From: Clostridiales bacterium UBA4039 | Lineage (GTDB): Bacteria; Bacillota; Clostridia; Lachnospirales; Vallitaleaceae | Assembly: GCA_002382805.1 (NCBI GenBank) | Contig: DGAD01000053.1 | Coordinates: 33,710 to 97,709, forward strand | Direction of reading: 5' to 3' | Length of the DNA stretch: 64,000 nt | Shown here: piece after piece, positions 8,834-17,257 of the stretch | Position numbering within the stretch: the first letter of the stretch is position 1 | Layout: each line of letters begins with the position of its first letter | Notes under the pieces: generated by a model | Database searches by the model: none | What the model was told of the DNA's origin: nothing | Seen by the model: the letters and a program-made list of their open reading frames with translations, nothing else | Translations under genes and position numbers: made by a program

Positions 8834-9697
8834 CTAGACATAATTCGTGTTTCTATATTGGTTAGGAGTTACACCTGTGTACTTTTTAAAAGTCTTCGTA
8901 AAATACGGTGTGTCTGTATATCCTACAAGCTCTCCTATCTCATAAACCTTATATTGGGTCTCGACAAGAAGCCGTTTCGCTTCTTGAACGCGAATCTCAT
9001 TAAGCAGCTGCACAAAAGAATTATCCAGTTCCTGTTTGAGTATTTTGCACAAATACCATGTGCTAATAAGAAGATGGTCTGCAACTTCTTGAAGATCCAG
9101 TTTGTGGCTATAATTTTCTTTCATATAGTTAATTGCTTGAACCGCTAAATACTTAATTCTTGATTCATTTTCGTCTTCCTTTAAGGGCGTTGTCTGATCC
9201 ACCTGTTCTTTATTCGATTCATTCCCCGCTTCTTCAATCGCCTCTTCATCAAAGACATTGATGGTCTCAATTAATTTTTTCCTTAAGCGTTTAACATCGT
9301 CTTCTTTGGAACGCTCATCATCTAATTGCATCATTGCTTCGATTACAGCAGATTTTATATCTTCTATATTCGTCGGCTTCAATAAATATTTTATAACGCC
9401 CAGTTCAATGGCTTTTTGCGCATAGTCAAACTCACGATAGCTTGTCAATACAATAAACTTTGTCTCTTTCGTTACCGCCCTTAGCTTTTCAATCATTTGC
9501 AATCCATTTAACTTCGGCATTCGAATATCACTTACAACAATATCCGGCTTTAGTTCTGCAATCAACTGTAATCCTTCTACACCATTTTTTGCTGTGCCGC
9601 AAATCTCACAATTGATTTCCTCCCAGGGAACAAGTTCTTTAAGCCCTTTGATTACCATCGGTTCATCATCAATAATAAAAATCTTATATTTTCCCAT
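8834..9697 (-). CDS. YesN-type response regulator, AraC family
   Basis: 287-residue response regulator with an N-terminal receiver domain (about 1-120, phosphoacceptor Asp in VVSDIRMP, conserved Lys in YLLKPTN) and a C-terminal AraC/XylS DNA-binding domain with two helix-turn-helix units (about 185-285). The kinase gene is 9 bp upstream in the same operon. The regulator sits directly upstream of the sugar-binding protein gene, so its likely target is the promoter at 8710-8800. YesM/YesN pairs commonly control nearby CUT1 transporters in Firmicutes. The inducer is unknown. Confidence 0.9.
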   Translation of the reverse strand: MGKYKIFIIDDEPMVIKGLKELVPWEEINCEICGTAKNGVEGLQLIAELKPDIVVSDIRMPKLNGLQMIEKLRAVTKETKFIVLTSYREFDYAQKAIELGVIKYLLKPTNIEDIKSAVIEAMMQLDDERSKEDDVKRLRKKLIETINVFDEEAIEEAGNESNKEQVDQTTPLKEDENESRIKYLAVQAINYMKENYSHKLDLQEVADHLLISTWYLCKILKQELDNSFVQLLNEIRVQEAKRLLVETQYKVYEIGELVGYTDTPYFTKTFKKYTGVTPNQYRNTNYV

Positions 9698-9706
9698 ACT
9701 GTCTCC

Positions 9707-11485
9707 TTATTCTGTCATCGTGTCTAAAGTCGCCGGAAAGCTAATCATAATGGATGTTCCTTCATTTTGACTGCTCTCAATCCATATTTTTGCATCATTG
9801 CCATATATTAACTGTATTCGTCTGAATACATTTTGAAGCCCAACACTTGCACCTTCACCTTTTTTCATATCCATAATACCTTTTTCTTCGGTAATCATGC
9901 ATTGTATTTTCTTGTACTGTTCTTCATCCATCCCACTGCCATTATCGCGTACAATAAATTCTAATCGTTCACCCTCTCGTCTTCCAATCAATTCGATGCA
10001 CCCTTCACCAATCGGTTCTATGCCATGCTTAACCGCATTTTCGATTAAGGGTTGCAAAAGAAGCTTGGGTACTAGTGCATCCTGAATGGATGCATCAATG
10101 GTCTGCTTATATTTTAGGCTATCTGAATAGCGCATCTGAATCAAATACATATATTGATTTAAGTATCCGACTTCTTCCTTTACTGTAATAACCTTACGTT
10201 TGGAACGGTTTGTGGATGCGTCCATCAGCTTTGAAAGGGCTTGTATCATGAGTGCAATTTCTTCTTCGCCCGCAAGTTGAGCGCGCCAATTAATAGATTC
10301 CAACGTATTATATAAAAAATGCGGATTAATTTGTTCTTGAAGTGCCGATATCTCAGCATCTTTTTTTGCCAGCTCTTTTACATACACATCGCTCACAAGT
10401 CGATTAATATTTTGGGTCATCCTGTTGAATGCATTATAAACAACGCCGAACTCGTCCGTTCGCGTTTCAGGCACCTTGACATCCAGTTCTCCTCGTTCAA
10501 ACGCCTTCATTTTTGATGTGAGTTCTCGCATCGGTTTTAATATCACACGAAAAAGAACATATGCCATCAATATAAAAAAAGGTACCATTGCCAAGTACAA
10601 TATAATCCCTAGGCGTATAATTTTTTCGGAGTCTTGCATTAACATTTTCGATGAAACGAGGGTGATCAAAGATAAGTTTAGCGTCGGAATACGATCTGTA
10701 ATGATGTAATATTCCTCTTGATCCATTGTTTGGATATATAAGCCCGGCTCTTTTTCTCTAAATTCCTCACTTAAAATCTTGTGGTCATTACGCACGGTTC
10801 CTTTGGATGCAATGACACGCGCCTCATCAGCATATAAATATATGGACTCATCCGACTGAATATTTATATTTTCTAAAATATGCTCTAAGTACTCCGGGTC
10901 AATGCGGTAATACATCATGGCAATTGGCTTGAAGCTATCCTTGTGCAACAATAACTGCGTCAAGTATACGTTGAGTTGACCATCGACATAAGTTTCATAA
11001 AACTGGGTTTTAACGCTGCTTCTTGCTAGATTAGCCATCTCTTCAACAGGAATCTCATTGCGATCAATTAATCCAACCTCTTTTGGATAGTAGACATGTT
11101 GGTCTGTTTTATAGAAGAAAATCCCCCCTACATCATAGTTTTTCTTACCAAAGACAATCGTACTTAGATACGATTTAATATCTCGGATAAGGTCAAACAT
11201 CTCAAGGGAGTTTTCTTCCACGTTAGGTTGCTTTACAATGACATCATTAAATGTTGGGTCCTGAAGCATATAGCGCACTGACTCTTGCATGCCCTCCAGC
11301 TCATTATTAATGGTTGCCGTCACATGGCTCATATTACCTTGGGCATAAGATACAAAACGCTCTTTAATGATATTATTATAGTTATATGACACCATAATTG
11401 CCAAAACAACCATCGGTAGTATTGACACACATACGATAAGTACAATAATTTTTGATTTAAGTGATATGGCGTTTTTTGCTTTCAT
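9707..11485 (-). CDS. YesM-type sensor histidine kinase
   Basis: 592-residue membrane kinase: helix 1 at about 13-33, an extracellular Cache-like sensor domain to about 290, helix 2 at about 293-315, a HAMP domain, then the His_kinase domain with QINPHFLYNTLESINW (phosphoacceptor His) and a HATPase_c domain with the N box LIENAVKHGI and G box DNGSGMD. It phosphorylates the YesN-like regulator encoded 9 bp downstream. The Cache domain probably senses an extracellular sugar or the loaded binding protein. The start has an AAGGAG site. Confidence 0.9.
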   Translation of the reverse strand: MKAKNAISLKSKIIVLIVCVSILPMVVLAIMVSYNYNNIIKERFVSYAQGNMSHVTATINNELEGMQESVRYMLQDPTFNDVIVKQPNVEENSLEMFDLIRDIKSYLSTIVFGKKNYDVGGIFFYKTDQHVYYPKEVGLIDRNEIPVEEMANLARSSVKTQFYETYVDGQLNVYLTQLLLHKDSFKPIAMMYYRIDPEYLEHILENINIQSDESIYLYADEARVIASKGTVRNDHKILSEEFREKEPGLYIQTMDQEEYYIITDRIPTLNLSLITLVSSKMLMQDSEKIIRLGIILYLAMVPFFILMAYVLFRVILKPMRELTSKMKAFERGELDVKVPETRTDEFGVVYNAFNRMTQNINRLVSDVYVKELAKKDAEISALQEQINPHFLYNTLESINWRAQLAGEEEIALMIQALSKLMDASTNRSKRKVITVKEEVGYLNQYMYLIQMRYSDSLKYKQTIDASIQDALVPKLLLQPLIENAVKHGIEPIGEGCIELIGRREGERLEFIVRDNGSGMDEEQYKKIQCMITEEKGIMDMKKGEGASVGLQNVFRRIQLIYGNDAKIWIESSQNEGTSIMISFPATLDTMTE

Positions 11486-11612
11486 TTCTTTCTCCTTACA
11501 CTATCTGCAACGCGACTATAGCGCCTTATTTTGCCAAAATATTATTTACATCAGGAAGCTTGCCTTGACATATGAAAAAAAGACTATACCTAGCAGTAAA
11601 GTCCATTCTATT

Positions 11613-12131
11613 TTAAACCGTATTGTTTTCCCTTTTTGCTTGCATGCCCTGTTGTACAAGATGAAACACACCAACAACAATTATAAAGTCCCCAACACTC
11701 ATCACTCGAGTGGATAGTTTAGGAATCTCTATAACAAAAATATCGGCTAAAAATCCCAATTGCGTTGTATGTGTTAGGAGCATGTGCCCTCGGTCAAAAA
11801 TCGGTTCCGCTCCTATTGGGAGCTTAACAGGCATCATACCATGATTTAGTGCAATAACCAAGCCATTTAAGAAAGTTCCTATACCCATAAGCCACATTCC
11901 TATGAATCGATGGTTTCTTATACAGACAAACACAATAAGAACATAACTTCCAATATGCAATAGATAAAATCCATCTTCCGGTATCGATGCAATCACAAAG
12001 GCTATCGTTTGCATCCCAAAGGCAAAAATAAATGCCCCCCAGTATTGTATAGTGATATTTTCCAAATTTTTTATTCGCCCTTTTCGAAGATATCCAAAAA
12101 TAACGGCTAAAACAATTCCTTCAAATATCAT
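11613..12131 (-). CDS. DUF5317 membrane protein
   Basis: 172-residue integral membrane protein with about five predicted helices and the DUF5317 hallmark GTFLNGLVIALNHGMMPV (about 103-121). Function is unknown. Its start codon overlaps the stop of the HD-GYP gene by four bases (ATGA), so the two are translationally coupled and probably act together at the membrane. Some clostridial genomes pair this family with HD-domain proteins, but no biochemical role is established to my knowledge. Confidence 0.75.
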   Translation of the reverse strand: MIFEGIVLAVIFGYLRKGRIKNLENITIQYWGAFIFAFGMQTIAFVIASIPEDGFYLLHIGSYVLIVFVCIRNHRFIGMWLMGIGTFLNGLVIALNHGMMPVKLPIGAEPIFDRGHMLLTHTTQLGFLADIFVIEIPKLSTRVMSVGDFIIVVGVFHLVQQGMQAKRENNTV

Positions 12132-13465
12132 GCCTCTTTTGCCCTTTCCGAAGTATTTTGTGCCTCCAGTACTTGGTCAATTTCAACAATCTCCGCCGTA
12201 GCGTCCCCTACATTATATCCAGGCTGTGACAGCACTTCTTCTACGAAGCATTTGACCACTTTGGGATGAAACTGAATCCCAGCATTTTCTATTAATTCCT
12301 TAATCGCATACTCTTTTGTATACGCTTTACGGTATGGGCGATCCGATGTCATGGCATCAAAACTGTCTGCAATCATAAGAATTGCCGCTTCAATGCTTAT
12401 CTGGTCTCCCGACAACTGATTGGGATATCCCTTACCATCATAACGTTCATGATGCTGGATAATAATCAACGATATCTTTCTCAAGGAATGTACACTTCCT
12501 ATAATATGCCCGCCAATTGTTGCATGTTCTTGTATCCGTCGATACTCTTCATCCGTTAACTTACCTTTTTTATTGAGTATATCATCCGGAATACCGATTT
12601 TGCCAATATCATGTAATAACGCCGCCTTATCAATTGTGTCAATCTGGTGCGTCGTCAATTTATATGCCTTAGCTATATCCATGGCATATTGTTGAACCCG
12701 TCCTGTATGCCCCCCAGTATAGGCATCCTTTGCATGAAGCGCTTCATTAAGCGCATGTATGGTATCAATTGCCATTCGTTGAGAATCATAATATAATTTG
12801 AACGAATATCTAGCCAATAAAATTGGAATAAACAATATGATAACAATGGATTTGCCATAAGTATAGTCTGCAAACACTAAAAATATTCCGAGTGTACCTA
12901 TTGCAATGGAATTAAGATATGATCCTAAAATATCCTTCAAAATATCTCGCGCCTTAATATCATCTAGCTGAATCGAAAAATATTGATATAAGATAAACCC
13001 GTTAATGAGTTCTTCTGCCGCAAGAACAACAAACATTACAAATGCATAGACCACAATGTTAAAGTCCCCTTGGTAAAATTTGAAAAACACACTGGAAAGT
13101 CCCATGGATAGGGATATATTAAAAACATTAAACAACATTTTATACAGTGGCGTATTCAAAATATGGCGTCGTTTGTCATTAATCTCCGGAAAACAAAGCA
13201 GCACCCCTAAGGTTACGACCAGCATAACATCCAGTGGTGTTCCAAGAACTGCAGCATACAGATAGATTGCTGTCCCCACCGATGTGGATGTTCCCGCCGA
13301 AGATACCACGACAAAGGATTCTGCAACAATGGCAAGGACACTCCAAAACAACAGTTGCTTCCAGTCGCTTATACCAAATTGCTGGTAGAAAATAAAAGCT
13401 ACTATAAAATATATAATTCCTAATATACTATTTAAAATAATCGTCTTTTTATGTTTTTGTTTCAT
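12128..13465 (-). CDS. membrane-anchored HD-GYP phosphodiesterase (c-di-GMP)
   Basis: 445-residue protein with an N-terminal membrane region of about seven helices (to about 225) and a C-terminal HD-GYP domain. The catalytic motifs are intact: HTGRV, LLHDIGKIGIPD, EHATIGG, HHERYDGKGYP and DSFDAMTSDRPYR. This predicts hydrolysis of cyclic di-GMP, with the membrane part acting as sensor. It is preceded by a promoter and about 270 nt of leader containing a structured 25-codon ORF, and followed by the coupled DUF5317 gene. The ribosome binding site is AAAGGAG at about 13472-13478, immediately 3' of one arm of a long inverted repeat. Confidence 0.88.
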   Translation of the reverse strand: MKQKHKKTIILNSILGIIYFIVAFIFYQQFGISDWKQLLFWSVLAIVAESFVVVSSAGTSTSVGTAIYLYAAVLGTPLDVMLVVTLGVLLCFPEINDKRRHILNTPLYKMLFNVFNISLSMGLSSVFFKFYQGDFNIVVYAFVMFVVLAAEELINGFILYQYFSIQLDDIKARDILKDILGSYLNSIAIGTLGIFLVFADYTYGKSIVIILFIPILLARYSFKLYYDSQRMAIDTIHALNEALHAKDAYTGGHTGRVQQYAMDIAKAYKLTTHQIDTIDKAALLHDIGKIGIPDDILNKKGKLTDEEYRRIQEHATIGGHIIGSVHSLRKISLIIIQHHERYDGKGYPNQLSGDQISIEAAILMIADSFDAMTSDRPYRKAYTKEYAIKELIENAGIQFHPKVVKCFVEEVLSQPGYNVGDATAEIVEIDQVLEAQNTSERAKEA

Positions 13466-13500
13466 CAGCCACGCTCCTTTGTTAAGCCGGCATGTTAATA

Positions 13501-13578
13501 TTATATTACTTTATGTGCTGCACCTGATGCTAATAAAGCCATTGCTAAACTCATAAGAATACTTAGAACTTTTTTCAT
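13501..13578 (-). CDS. 25-residue hydrophobic leader peptide ORF
   Basis: A 25-codon ORF starting MKKVLSILMS and ending GAAHKVI, with a strong AGGAGG ribosome binding site 8 nt before the ATG. The peptide has two N-terminal lysines followed by a hydrophobic helix, with no cysteine. Its ribosome binding site is buried in a hairpin (13580-13636) and its stop codon lies in one arm of the long inverted repeat. It could be a regulatory leader peptide for the HD-GYP gene, a small membrane peptide of type I toxin style, or chance. I do not recognise a family. Confidence 0.45.
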   Translation of the reverse strand: MKKVLSILMSLAMALLASGAAHKVI

Positions 13579-13579
13579 C

Positions 13580-13636
13580 GATATAGCCTCCTGTATGTTT
13601 TCTCTGCTTCGTTCCGCTAATAAAACAGGCTATATC
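13580..13636 (-). promoter_or_regulatory. hairpin sequestering the leader-ORF ribosome binding site
   Basis: On the transcribed strand GATATAGCCTGT (13636-13625) pairs with ACAGGaggCTATATC (13594-13580). This gives 12 bp interrupted by one three-base bulge. The AGGAGG at 13587-13592 lies wholly inside the 3' arm, one base from the ATG-proximal end. Translation of the 25-codon ORF would therefore need the hairpin to open. The loop (about 30 nt) does not match a riboswitch consensus that I can recognise. Confidence 0.6.
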
Positions 13637-13743
13637 CGCTTCTCTAATCTTTATGTGTCGAAAAATGATTCCAAACTCAATGTAAACTAATATTATATGC
13701 CGGCTTATGGCAAAGTTTACAAAAAACGTATACCATAAACTAA

Positions 13744-13772
13744 ATTATAGTATATTCTACCCATGTTCACAA
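13744..13772 (-). promoter_or_regulatory. sigma-A promoter for the leader ORF, HD-GYP and DUF5317 genes
   Basis: TTGTGA (13772-13767), 17-bp spacer, TATAAT (13749-13744) on the minus strand. Transcription would start near 13737, giving a leader of about 270 nt before the HD-GYP start. Confidence 0.7.
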
Positions 13773-13863
13773 GGCTTTTTTCATAGGTATATCTCCTTAT
13801 TTTGCATCCTTTCGTCCTAGATACGTCCTATTTTCTTGCCCTCATCTTTGACATAATGCACTA

Positions 13864-13890
13864 AAAGACCCCTACCATTTAGGGGTCTTT
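13864..13890 (-). terminator. terminator overlapping the end of the DUF6171 gene
   Basis: AAAGACCCCTA (13864-13874) and TAGGGGTCTTT (13880-13890) form an 11-bp stem with a 5-nt loop, followed on the minus strand by TTTT. The last codons and stop of the DUF6171 gene make up one arm of the stem. Confidence 0.8.
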
Positions 13891-14123
13891 GGATATGGAC
13901 AATATTGATTTTTTTTACTCGCTCGCAAGATGACAAAACAACCACAATATGCACACATGCCATTTTGAAGTTTTTCGCACGCCTCACACTGGCCCAAGCG
14001 TCGTTCATATACTTCTTGGGTACACTTCATCTCAGGCGGCAGATTTTTCATATGCTTTTGCATCGCTGTATATAGATCAGCGCTTCCATCAACAAAGGCA
14101 TAACATCGTTTACAAGTTCCCAT
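13872..14123 (-). CDS. DUF6171-like cysteine-rich small protein
   Basis: 83-residue soluble protein with paired cysteines (CKRC near the start, CEAC, CAYCGCF, then a late CPYP), a pattern suggesting a zinc ribbon or similar metal-binding fold. It resembles the DUF6171 family of Clostridia, whose function is unknown. Its ATG overlaps the stop of the arabinofuranosidase gene (TAATG), so it is translated after it on the same message, and its 3' end forms the terminator stem. Confidence 0.65.
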   Translation of the reverse strand: MGTCKRCYAFVDGSADLYTAMQKHMKNLPPEMKCTQEVYERRLGQCEACEKLQNGMCAYCGCFVILRASKKNQYCPYPKTPKW

Positions 14124-15598
14124 TATGCTTCAAGAATCAGGCGAACAACGGAGCATGCGGGAAGTATAATATGGCAGCCTTTGTCATTTAACACAACTTG
14201 GTCAAATTCTTGTTTTGTAAGATTCTTGGGTGCTTCAAAGGTATTGTGCGCATCCATAGCACCGTGAAGAATATGCCCCTCCACTTTTTTTGGCTGATAC
14301 CCTAAAGTATGCACATCTATATGCTGTTCTTGGCTTAAATCCAAATTACACAAGGTCAAAACAACCTGCCCTAAAGGATTGATAGACGCAGACTCAGTAA
14401 TGGCTGGAATTGTAACATCATCTACCAAAAGATCAGGTGTTGAAATATAACTTTCAAGCAATTGGTTATCTTGATGTGCTTGATACATGTCAAAAACATG
14501 ATAAGTAGGTGTCTTTATCATCTTTTCACCTTCCGTCAAAATCACCGATTGCAACACATTGACTAATTGTGCAATATTGGCCATACGTACCCGCTGCGCA
14601 TGCTTGTTAAAAATATTCAGATTAATGCCGGCAACGAGTGCATCTCGCATACTGTTTTGCTGGTACAAAAACCCAGGATTAGTTCCTGGCTCAACATCAT
14701 ACCATGTTCCCCATTCGTCAACTATAAGTGCCACACGTCTTTGAGGATCATATTGATCCATAATCTGACTGTGTTTAGTTACCAATTCTTCCATTTTCCA
14801 TGTATTTTTCAAGACACGATAATAATCCATTTCGCTCATCTGTGTTGCCGAGCCTTTATTATCCCAATTATTGACAAAGGAATAATAATGTAAGCTTAAG
14901 CCGTCCATAAACGGTCCGGCAACTTCCATCAAAACTTTTGTCCAGTGATAGTCATCAACATTGGGTCCGCCTGCTATTTTAAACAATTGATTATCACCAT
15001 AGTTTCTTGTATAGGTGGAATATCGACGATAAAGGTCTGCATAGTATTCTGCACGCATGTTCCCCCCACAGCCCCAGTTTTCATTACCAACACCGAAGTA
15101 TTTTACCTTCCACGGTTTTTTTTGTCCATTTTCTTCACGCAGTTTAGCCATGGGAGACAATCCGTCAAACGTCATATACTCTACCCACTCCGACATTTCC
15201 TGTACGGTTCCGCTACCAACATTTCCATTGATGTAAGGTTCGCATTCCAGTAATTCACATAGGCGTAAGAACTCGTGGGTTCCAAAGCTATTATCTTCGA
15301 CCACTCCACCCCAATGGGTGTTAATCATTTTTTTACGTTGTTCTTTTGGTCCTATTCCATCTTTCCAATGATACTCATCCGCAAAACAGCCTCCAGGCCA
15401 CCGAAGCAAGGGCAATCCCATGGCTTTTAAAGCTTCTATAACGTCTGTACGCATGCCGTCAATATTAGGAATATGAGAATCTCCCCCCACATATAGACCT
15501 TCATAGATACATCGTCCCAGATGTTCAGAAAAATGCCCATAAATATTTCGGTTAATTTGTGCTTTTTGCTTTTTTGTATCAACAATATACGTTTGCAT
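14123..15598 (-). CDS. GH51 alpha-L-arabinofuranosidase
   Basis: 491-residue retaining enzyme that removes terminal alpha-L-arabinofuranosyl residues from arabinan or arabinoxylan oligosaccharides. The acid/base Glu is E173 in GNENWG and the nucleophile is E295 in VDEWGTWY. Length and the N-terminal [16 protein letters not shown] motif match intracellular bacterial GH51 enzymes; no signal peptide is present. It is followed by the overlapping DUF6171 gene. It lies near, but in a separate operon from, the rhamnogalacturonan locus, consistent with removal of pectin arabinan side chains. Confidence 0.93.
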   Translation of the reverse strand: MQTYIVDTKKQKAQINRNIYGHFSEHLGRCIYEGLYVGGDSHIPNIDGMRTDVIEALKAMGLPLLRWPGGCFADEYHWKDGIGPKEQRKKMINTHWGGVVEDNSFGTHEFLRLCELLECEPYINGNVGSGTVQEMSEWVEYMTFDGLSPMAKLREENGQKKPWKVKYFGVGNENWGCGGNMRAEYYADLYRRYSTYTRNYGDNQLFKIAGGPNVDDYHWTKVLMEVAGPFMDGLSLHYYSFVNNWDNKGSATQMSEMDYYRVLKNTWKMEELVTKHSQIMDQYDPQRRVALIVDEWGTWYDVEPGTNPGFLYQQNSMRDALVAGINLNIFNKHAQRVRMANIAQLVNVLQSVILTEGEKMIKTPTYHVFDMYQAHQDNQLLESYISTPDLLVDDVTIPAITESASINPLGQVVLTLCNLDLSQEQHIDVHTLGYQPKKVEGHILHGAMDAHNTFEAPKNLTKQEFDQVVLNDKGCHIILPACSVVRLILEA

Positions 15599-15638
15599 GA
15601 TAATCTCCTTCCAAGTAAAACACTTGATTTATAAGACT

Positions 15639-15644
15639 ATTATA
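15639..15644 (-). promoter_or_regulatory. -10 element upstream of the arabinofuranosidase gene
   Basis: TATAAT (15644-15639 on the minus strand), about 40 bp before the ATG. No convincing -35 hexamer is visible at 16-18 bp, so it may be activator-dependent. Confidence 0.4.
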
Positions 15645-15682
15645 CCAACTTACTCCATGGATAAAATGTCATAACCTTCTTT

Positions 15683-16225
15683 TTATTTGTCCTTTTGTCC
15701 TGTTATCAGTCGAAAGTTCGGATAATAACTTAAGACAACTTTGCCCAAAACAGCTTTCTTGGAAATATACGGTTTTACCCAAAAACGCCCATCAATACTT
15801 TTATTACGATTGTCTCCTAAGAAGAAATAATATCCTTTTGGAACCTCAAAGTTACCCTCTTCATTATTATCCATCGCTTCCTTCAAGTAAGGCTCCTTAA
15901 GCAGCTGGTCATTGACATAAACATTCCCTTCTCGGATATTGACTATGTCGCCCGGCAAGCCGATTAAACGCTTCACGTAGTGTTTTTCTTCCCCATCTTG
16001 ATCAAACTCAAAGATAACAACATCTCCACGTTTGGGTTCATTAAAAAGATAGGCCAATCGATTAGCGATTAAACGGTCCTTCACTTGCAGGGTATTTTCC
16101 ATGGATTGTGAAGGAACATAGGCATTGATAATCACCAGATGGTTAATCACATATGCCAGTGTCATTGCAAATACAATGACTTTTGTCCAGCTTATTAGTT
16201 CTTCTTTAATTTTTTCCTTGCTCAT
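15683..16225 (-). CDS. lepB: signal peptidase I
   Basis: 180-residue type I signal peptidase of the Gram-positive kind with a single N-terminal membrane helix (about 12-34) and an extracytoplasmic catalytic domain. The catalytic Ser is S41 in PSQSMENT, the general base Lys is K85 in YVKRLIGLPGD, and the GDNRNKSIDGR box follows near 135-145. It cleaves secretory signal peptides. The ATG has a GGGAG site. It stands between the arabinofuranosidase and pirin genes with no evident functional link to either. Confidence 0.93.
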   Translation of the reverse strand: MSKEKIKEELISWTKVIVFAMTLAYVINHLVIINAYVPSQSMENTLQVKDRLIANRLAYLFNEPKRGDVVIFEFDQDGEEKHYVKRLIGLPGDIVNIREGNVYVNDQLLKEPYLKEAMDNNEEGNFEVPKGYYFFLGDNRNKSIDGRFWVKPYISKKAVLGKVVLSYYPNFRLITGQKDK

Positions 16226-16287
16226 ATGTTCGTCTCCCGTTAAAAAATATCGTCTATATCTGACGATAGAACTTCATCCATTGTTCC

Positions 16288-17151
16288 CTAATTACTTTTT
16301 TCTCTATGTTTTACAAATGTATTTTCATCCAACTCTCGAAAGGCTAAATCAAGCTCTTCTCGAGTATTCATAACAATCGGACCGCCCCAAGCAATCGGTT
16401 CATGCAGGGGTTTTCCCATGAAAAGCAGGCATCGTATACTTTTTTCTTTGGTTTGTAGTAAGAACTGCTCTCCTTGTGTGAACAAAACCGCATGTTTTTC
16501 TTCAATAAGTTGATCTAACGCATCACCAAACCCAGCCTCACCTTCAACAATGTATACAAATAAGTTCTCATCTTTAGGTGTTGTGTAGGACCATGTTGAA
16601 TTAGGCTCAACTGTAACGTCAAGATACGTCGCTTGAATATACTGTCCTTGAAATGCACCTTGATGCCCTAAATACTGACCCGATATAATACGTACTGTAT
16701 GATTATCTTCTTTAAGAATCGGTACTTGGTCTTGCTTGATATCTCCATACCTTGGCGTTGTCATCTTGTCTTTTGCCGGAAGATTAAGCCACAATTGCGC
16801 TCCCAACATACGTTTTGAAGCCTTTGGCATCTCCTGATGAATAATTCCGGATCCTGCTGTCATCCATTGACATTCGCCAGCTAAGATACTTCCATGATTA
16901 CCCAAGCTGTCCCCATGTTCAATACGCCCTTCAATCAAATATGTTATTGTCTCTATGCCTCGGTGTGGATGCCATGGAAATCCTTTTATGTAATCTTCTG
17001 GATTTTTTGAGTCAAATGCATCAAGCATTAAAAACGGATCAAATTCCTTTGTGTCATGATATCCAAGAACGCGAACAAGATGTACTCCTGCACCATCAAC
17101 CGCTCGTTGACCTTTTGTTATTCTTTTTATACTACGAATTTTTTGTTCCAT
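16288..17151 (-). CDS. pirin family protein
   Basis: Bicupin of about 287 residues. The N-terminal cupin carries the metal ligands in the PWHPHRGIET segment and in IEHGDSLGN. The start at 17151 (MEQKIRSIK) is chosen because a GGAGGTG site lies 7 nt upstream; the frame stays open further upstream but without a ribosome binding site. Bacterial pirins of this kind include quercetin 2,3-dioxygenases, but the physiological role here is unknown. Confidence 0.88.
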   Translation of the reverse strand: MEQKIRSIKRITKGQRAVDGAGVHLVRVLGYHDTKEFDPFLMLDAFDSKNPEDYIKGFPWHPHRGIETITYLIEGRIEHGDSLGNHGSILAGECQWMTAGSGIIHQEMPKASKRMLGAQLWLNLPAKDKMTTPRYGDIKQDQVPILKEDNHTVRIISGQYLGHQGAFQGQYIQATYLDVTVEPNSTWSYTTPKDENLFVYIVEGEAGFGDALDQLIEEKHAVLFTQGEQFLLQTKEKSIRCLLFMGKPLHEPIAWGGPIVMNTREELDLAFRELDENTFVKHREKSN

Positions 17152-17205
17152 ATAAACACCTCCTTCTCCTATTATACGTGTTATTATCTCGATTGAAAAG
17201 CAAAG

Positions 17206-17247
17206 AGCTGTCCTATGCATCAAAAATTAATACATAGGACAGCTTTT
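17206..17247 (-). terminator. terminator after the GH105 gene
   Basis: AGCTGTCCTATG (17206-17217) and CATAGGACAGCT (17233-17244) form a perfect 12-bp stem with a 15-nt loop. It lies 11 bp beyond the GH105 stop. T runs flank the stem on the plus strand, and the minus-strand copy is followed by CTTTGCTTTT. Confidence 0.75.
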
Positions 17248-17257
17248 TAATATTACA

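Larger units (their letters stand above)
13483..13707 (-). repeat. long-range 20-bp inverted repeat enclosing a leader ORF
   Basis: The arm at 13483-13503 and the arm at 13688-13707 are inverted copies sharing TAAGCCGGCAT followed by a TAATATTA block, differing only by a short central mismatch or insertion. They enclose about 185 bp that holds a hairpin and a 25-codon ORF. In the transcript the arms could pair into a stem of roughly 19 bp ending just before the HD-GYP ribosome binding site. No target-site duplication is visible outside the arms, so a small mobile element is possible but not supported. Nothing else is seen in the 13466-13871 intergenic stretch apart from the features listed. 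Confidence 0.65.

Noticed and set aside
13501..13578. Small peptide as an AgrD-type cyclic autoinducer
   Set aside because: There is no cysteine and no charged C-terminal recognition tail, and no AgrB-type protease is encoded nearby.
13483..13707. Inverted-repeat unit as a miniature transposable element
   Set aside because: No target-site duplication is visible at the arm ends and no second copy was noticed in the window; left as a structured leader pending a genome search.
13580..13740. Possible cyclic di-GMP riboswitch ahead of the HD-GYP gene
   Set aside because: The leader lacks the conserved GEMM-I blocks (GCACA-GGCAAACC and GGGACGCAAAGC-like) and I could not build the paired-stem layout of class I or II; only a weak likeness (GGAACGAAGC) is present.
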